From Zerene cesonia (taxonomy: Eukaryota > Arthropoda > Insecta > Lepidoptera > Pieridae): a DNA stretch of 64,000 bases. Below the pieces are notes generated by a model that worked only from the letters and a program-made list of their open reading frames with translations, did not search any database and had not been told where the DNA came from. Below, piece after piece: positions 59,321-64,000 of this stretch (within the stretch, counting starts at the first letter, position 1; each line of letters opens with the position of its first letter). The DNA lies in contig NC_052114.1 of NCBI RefSeq assembly GCF_012273895.1, forward strand, positions 186,001 through 250,000. Reading direction: 5' to 3'. The position numbers and the translations under genes are program-made.

Positions 59321-60390
59321 GCCTTTATACAAACTACAGTTTTAGGCATTTTTAATTATAACATTATTTATTCTAACACTGAATCAAATGGAACTTGTCG
59401 TGATTATTTTATAACAAAATTATACAACGCATAGCGTATATAACTTCTCTCAACATTTTTGACCATTGCTAAAACATATACATTAAAATAACATTAAATA
59501 TTTTGTAAAAAAAACCAAGAAATAAAAGTCTGTTAAATATTTTTTATTATAATTTTATCGATAAACTCTTGTATCGAAGCCACACAATCAATTCCAAAGC
59601 TCAATATTGTATTCAATATGAACAAAAACAAGTGAACACCAGCCGACTGCCACAGCCAAGTATCAGCGCGTAGAACAAAGTAACAAATTGAAATCGATCA
59701 GAAGTCGAAAACGATATAAATATCGAGTGGTCCGGAGGCTGTATGGCGTATGCAAATGCACGCTCCCGAGTTACACGGCTAATAGATCCACTTGTTGTAA
59801 TTTCCACTTCGTTCTAGTTCATTTTATTTCATTTTGCTTTTATTTATAACGGCCATGCAGCGTGTACGGTATTTATGTAATCGATTTTATGGATGATGCT
59901 TCGTAAAAATGGGTATTAGGCGGTGGAGATACCAGTTTGTAATTTACTTTATAATTGCTTATCGATTCCATCTCATGCCGTATGCAATCGCACATGGGAT
60001 TTGATGTGTTTTATTTAGATTTGAATGAAATACTAAAACATGAAAATTAGAGTTTTTTTGGAATTTGTCTTACTTTATAAAGTACTCACATTATAGGAGA
60101 AATTTCATCCAACTAAAAAAAAACTCATGCGCTACTAAAATTATCTAGCAAACATCGCGTTCGTTATTTACCACTCAAACAAAAAGTAATACGACAAAAC
60201 AAAAAAGCTCTTGAAGCACCGTAGCCACCAGGAAGACATCTAGCAGCTATCATAAATATCGAAATGGTATTTTTTAAAAAACCGATAAGCAATTTCGATA
60301 TTCAGCCAACGTAAACGGGCGTTGGCTTGTCCATACATGGCGTTGAAAAAACGTTGATATCAAATAAAAACTTACTAATTACATAGCTTC
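59321..60390. other. non-coding DNA with a DRE-like site
   Basis: TTTATCGATAAA (59554-59565) is a palindrome containing TATCGATA, the DREF-binding DRE word of insect housekeeping promoters. No promoter architecture around it. Nothing else recognised. Confidence 0.45.
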
Positions 60391-60610
60391 ATTTGAGCGT
60401 GATGGTGTTTTTGTCGCGTTCCGCACGGATGGGCTGGGAAGCGAAATGTTATGAAGCCCTTACTACAGACCCGTATAAGGCTCGGACCGGACGGGGCAAA
60501 TGGCAAACCTTTGGTGCGGAATTTTAATCGTAACTTCCCGAAAATATGCGATACAGCCGCGCAATTATTGTTCGCGGACATTTGCATACCTAGCCCTGCT
60601 TGAGTCTTCT
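60391..60610. promoter_or_regulatory. GC-enriched patch, possible regulatory element
   Basis: About 200 bases of balanced composition with CpG words ('ggaccggacgggg', 'cagccgcgc') between AT-rich flanks. A 70-codon minus frame inside has no domain. Confidence 0.2.
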
Positions 60611-62593
60611 CAGTGTTCTTGTACTTGTGTACTCGACTTTGTGGTTAAGAAAGTTCAGTTCTAGAGTATTAAATATCTTCTACGTCCTCTATAACCTCTA
60701 AGATGTGTTTGTTTGTTAGAACAAACTAATCTTGGGAACTACTAGTTTGAATTAGAGCATTCTTATATGTTGGATTGTCCATATATCGAGGAAGACTATG
60801 GGATATGAAACATCACGCTTCGGCAATAATGAGTGTAACATGAATAAAAAAAGCTGCGTAGAAAATAATATGGTTATTAAAATGGCCGAACATTTATAAA
60901 ATGTCTGCAACAATGAATAGATTATATTTTCACACTTACGAACAAATATTTCAGCCTTCACGTGTGTATTTAAACAAGAAGAACGAAATATATATTTTTG
61001 AACGATCATCAATCAAAAAGTAATTAATATTGATATAAACTCGGTTGTATTTGGTTAATAAAATGTTGAGTAGCTCCTAGTGATTAATTATTCAGAAATA
61101 CTAAAATAAAAGAACGTTTCACATTATTCCACAAAAACACAAAAATGATAAATGCATAAGAAAATGTTTCAGTGTATCAAAGTGATTTTATAAAAAGTGC
61201 CTCGCTAGGAGTTTATAATTAAACCATATTTGTTAATTTATCAGCAGCGTCTGCTCTTACATAAAGCGAGATTGCTCACAGCTCGATAAATAAATATCGA
61301 TCGGTTCCAAGTAATTGCGAATCGGAAAAACTGTGTTGACTTCACGCGACTCGTGGGACACGGGATGGGCGGCAGCGGGAGCGAGTTTATAGACACACCT
61401 ACTTACTGTTACCCGCAGCTTCCCTCGCGTAGTCTGAATTAATTACAAGAAACATTAGACTAAAGAATAAAATATTCTTTAACACTCTCTAACAGCTTAT
61501 TTCTAGACATAGATATCATGTGGCCAAAAAAGAAATAGTTTCGGAAAAATAATGTTTGATATTGTTTATTGGATCGAGACGGCTACTCTATATATATGTA
61601 TGTATAATGCGATCATAAAAAGTGTACATTCCAATGAAAACAATACAATAAAATGTCACTAAGTGAAACTGAAGCTACTAATAATGTTTTATATTCAACA
61701 AATAATTATTTCTTTCGATGCACACACAACTACAGAGTTTGCATCGATCCTCCAAGACCACGCGCTTTGCCCACCCGCTTCCGCCTGTCCCTCACGCCCA
61801 CAATATTTATCGATTTCGTTGCATTATCCGTTGATTTAGCACAAACACAATAATCGATAGCGCGGATACGACGCACGCTATCCGCTCATTGGGATGTGCG
61901 AGTACATTTTGATTTATTGCGACGAAACGCATCACTGCGCTACTGTTATATTCACTGATAATTCGATAATTTACTATTCCTTCAATTATCAAGCGTTATC
62001 TAATTCCAGACGAACAATCGAAATGTGTTCAATTACTTGATTAGATGGTCTAAGAATATAATCCATAAAGGTATCTACATCTCTTTGTCAATATATATTT
62101 TTTTATTTATTAATCTCCAATCCCCTCTCTTATTTCAAGTAAGAGCTAAGTTGTTAGTAAGACTGGTGTAATGATATTAATATTTGTGGGTATTACGAAT
62201 TTCATCATTCTGGAATAACCTGCTATTAAAAATATTAATTTCTTATAACTATGCACCAATTCTTTAGTTTCGGTGAAAATAGTTATTTTACTAAAAATTT
62301 AGTAACTACACAAATACGTTTTTAATGGTATCCATAAACACGTGCATTGCATTGTTAAGAAAACGTTTATCTGCATAGTGTTTAAAAATCTATGTGACAG
62401 TGTGTAACTTCTAACTTCGTTAAGCTACGAGAACATAATCAAAGTAAATAGTTTCCACGCTACATTATGTAAAACAAGTGATCCGAAGACAATAAATTAA
62501 TGGTTGATGATCCTTTACACTGTAAGTTGTTTTTATGCACGGGCGTGTGAAACGCTGCGTTTTTTTACCTCTGTATCATAGTCTGTATGAATA
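60611..62593. other. AT-rich non-coding DNA with two GC-richer patches
   Basis: GC-richer patches at 61320-61440 and 61735-61910; the second includes GCGGATA (61861-61867) and TATCCGC (61878-61884) as a small hairpin. No gene recognised. Confidence 0.5.
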
Positions 62594-62616
62594 TATAAAG
62601 GGCAATAACCTTTATA
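62594..62616. repeat. 8-base-stem hairpin
   Basis: TATAAAGG (62594-62601) and CCTTTATA (62609-62616) pair perfectly around a 7-base loop. Likely fortuitous or part of an unrecognised element. Confidence 0.85.
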
Positions 62617-62754
62617 AAGGACTGGCGGTTATCCTCCGCTTTGCCCATGGTACATTACATGGTATACATTTCTTATGTAATGTATGTATGTACACATGTA
62701 TGACTTTTATTTGTTTTAATTATTCAATATTAAACTCAATTAAAAAATGAAAAT

Positions 62755-62960
62755 TTTATTCATATTTCGCTTGTTTTACCTTTCTCCCGGTTGGCTGGTG
62801 GAGATCACTGCACAGTGAGAGGCCGACGATTGTTCTATATTGTTGTAGTGTAATTATTTCTACTACTATTTCTTTATTTGTTGTAGTGTAATTATTACTA
62901 CTACTGTTTTCGTTTGTCATATACAATAAAGAGTTAAATGAATAAATAAATAAATTGTAC
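62755..62960 (+). mobile_element. LINE 3' end, third family, with internal duplication
   Basis: 'ggttggctggtggagatcac', 'cacagtgagaggccgac', a poly(A) signal AATAAA in 'acaataaagag' and an (AAAT)n tail mark a non-LTR retrotransposon 3' end. 'tttgttgtagtgtaattatt' type sequence occurs twice (about 62840 and 62878), a tandem duplication of roughly 38 bases inside the tail. Confidence 0.6.
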
Positions 62961-62967
62961 ATATATA

Positions 62968-63098
62968 CCCTCTGCCTATACCATACCTAGCACTCAGTGA
63001 TCAGATATATATGCAAAGATATAATAATTTATGAAATCGGTCCAGTAGTCCTGTGATCAGCGAATTCAAGTAAATTAACTCTTTGGCTATGCATGATA
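62968..63098 (-). mobile_element. Helitron fragment
   Basis: On the minus strand 'ctgatcacaggactactgg' and 'accgatttcataaattatt' match the middle of the relic at 31484-31630. Ends not recognisable. Confidence 0.45.
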
Positions 63099-63725
63099 TA
63101 TTCACTGCATTGTCCTGATTTACTAAATGTTGTATGATAATATCCATTTGTGTTTGTATATAACAGTATCAAAAACTTAATAAAAAGATAGAATTTGTTA
63201 TTGTTTTTATATTGTTGTTTGTGGGTTACTAATTAAATTCATTACAAGTACTTAGATCGGCTAGTTGTTACCTACACCCGCTTACGCCTTCAATTTTTTC
63301 ATTGTAATTGATAATTTATAATCATTTATCGTTAAAAAATTCAAGGAAAATTGAAATCAGCGTCTGAAGAGACGATACATAGTTGCGGTGAGACGGTAAA
63401 GTTAAGGTTAAACTGTTAACATAATTACAGATACAATTGAAGCCCTGATTGATTTACAAATTAATGTATACATAAAAACTAGTCAACGTTATGTAGTACT
63501 TATTATCTTTATTTATCACTTTTTTCATTGTTTACCTACATATTTTTTATAAGATTCCTAAAGTCAGATATTTTATAAAGCATCTTAAAACCGAAAGTAA
63601 GAAAGTGAGGTATTGCTAGTGTTTTAAAATATTATTTTCTTTAAAATTGTTGACCTTTTTGAAGCATATTTATCAACAATTGATTCCGTTCTTTCTAATT
63701 GATCCTTAAAAAGACTAATTATAAC
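63099..63725. other. AT-rich non-coding DNA
   Basis: Nothing recognised. Confidence 0.5.
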
Positions 63726-63739
63726 GTTACCATGGTAAC
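63726..63739. promoter_or_regulatory. perfect RFX X-box
   Basis: GTTACCATGGTAAC is a perfect 14-base palindrome of the GTNRCC-N2-RGYAAC type, the high-affinity site for RFX factors. In insects Rfx drives genes of ciliated sensory neurons, with X-boxes usually close upstream of the start. The next 260 bases contain a small CpG patch (63806-63830) but no exon; a target gene could begin to the right of the window. Confidence 0.5.
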
Positions 63740-64000
63740 AAAAAGATAACCCACCCAGTCATTTTTTACATAATAAGGAAGTTAATAAGGACTTAAATAT
63801 ACCAACGGCCGAGCGTTCCTCCGCTCGCTTATCACAATCGTAAACTCACGATATTATGAAAGAAACGAGTACTTATAATTACGAGGGAAACGCAAACCCT
63901 ATCTCATTGATGCGGAGATAAACTAAACGTTTCATTGATGTTCGACATTATCAATTTCAATAGATACAGCTGCAGATTGAGGCTTTATTTTTGTACATTC
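63740..64000. other. non-coding DNA to the window edge
   Basis: No gene recognised; a CpG-containing stretch (63806-63830) follows the X-box by about 70 bases. Confidence 0.5.

Noticed and set aside
62617..62655. Helitron 3' end suggested by 'ctggcggttatcctccgc'
   Set aside because: No CTAG and no matching interior or start.
1..64000. CRISPR arrays, bacterial operons, viral or mitochondrial insertions
   Set aside because: No regularly spaced repeats, no ribosome-binding-site-led gene strings and no organellar or viral coding sequence were seen; the repeats are those of an insect nuclear genome.

Overview
The window is AT-rich non-coding DNA from an insect nuclear genome, most probably a moth or butterfly (Lepidoptera). 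The evidence is the repeat content. There are many short Helitron-type relics (start TC, end CTAG or a one-base variant, inserted between A and T). There are tRNA-derived SINEs whose tails read like 'gtcccagcag...ggctgatgatga', several LINE 3' ends of a kind common in lepidopteran sequence, and two further dispersed repeat families. No bacterial, viral or organellar gene is visible. No complete host protein gene is visible either: open frames are short, lie in repeats or GC-rich patches, and match nothing I recognise. The window is probably intergenic or the inside of a very large intron.

Layout. 1-5 kb: a LINE tail, two candidate minus-strand mini-exons (1392-1440 and 1532-1591), a GC tandem doublet, a possible untranslated first exon (3542-3755), a Helitron and the first family A copy. 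5-17 kb: a 10-base gap beside a TA microsatellite, Helitron and LINE pieces, a possible first exon with an upstream ORF (10575-10720), a 36-base snap-back palindrome (13664-13699), a SINE, a tRNA-like relic and a family A copy. 17252-18251 is a 1000-base assembly gap. 18-34 kb: a CpG-rich patch with overlapping open frames (20990-21420), a retroposon fragment with an exact 16-base target duplication (22435-22621), a SINE with a 9-base target duplication (24827-25111), several family B copies, Helitrons and LINE ends. 34-44 kb: more CpG-rich patches, an unassigned 66-codon frame (35403-35603) and a 37-codon small ORF (38270-38383). 44-53 kb: the densest Helitron stretch, with three adjacent relics at 49774-50306, and a degenerate minisatellite. 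53-64 kb: a pre-miRNA-like inverted repeat, a two-TATA promoter-like patch, several CpG-rich patches, LINE ends and, near the right edge, a perfect RFX X-box palindrome (63726-63739).

Interpretation. GC- and CpG-enriched islands of 100-450 bases recur in an otherwise AT-rich background and are not explained by the repeats. Some carry splice donors, TATA boxes or palindromic factor sites. They are the best candidates for exons, promoters or enhancers, but this is inference from composition and motifs alone; conservation or transcript data would decide. I saw nothing that amounts to a new multi-gene system. The strongest leads are the mini-exon pair near 1.4-1.6 kb, the small ORF at 38.3 kb, the two long hairpins, the X-box and the undescribed family A repeat.
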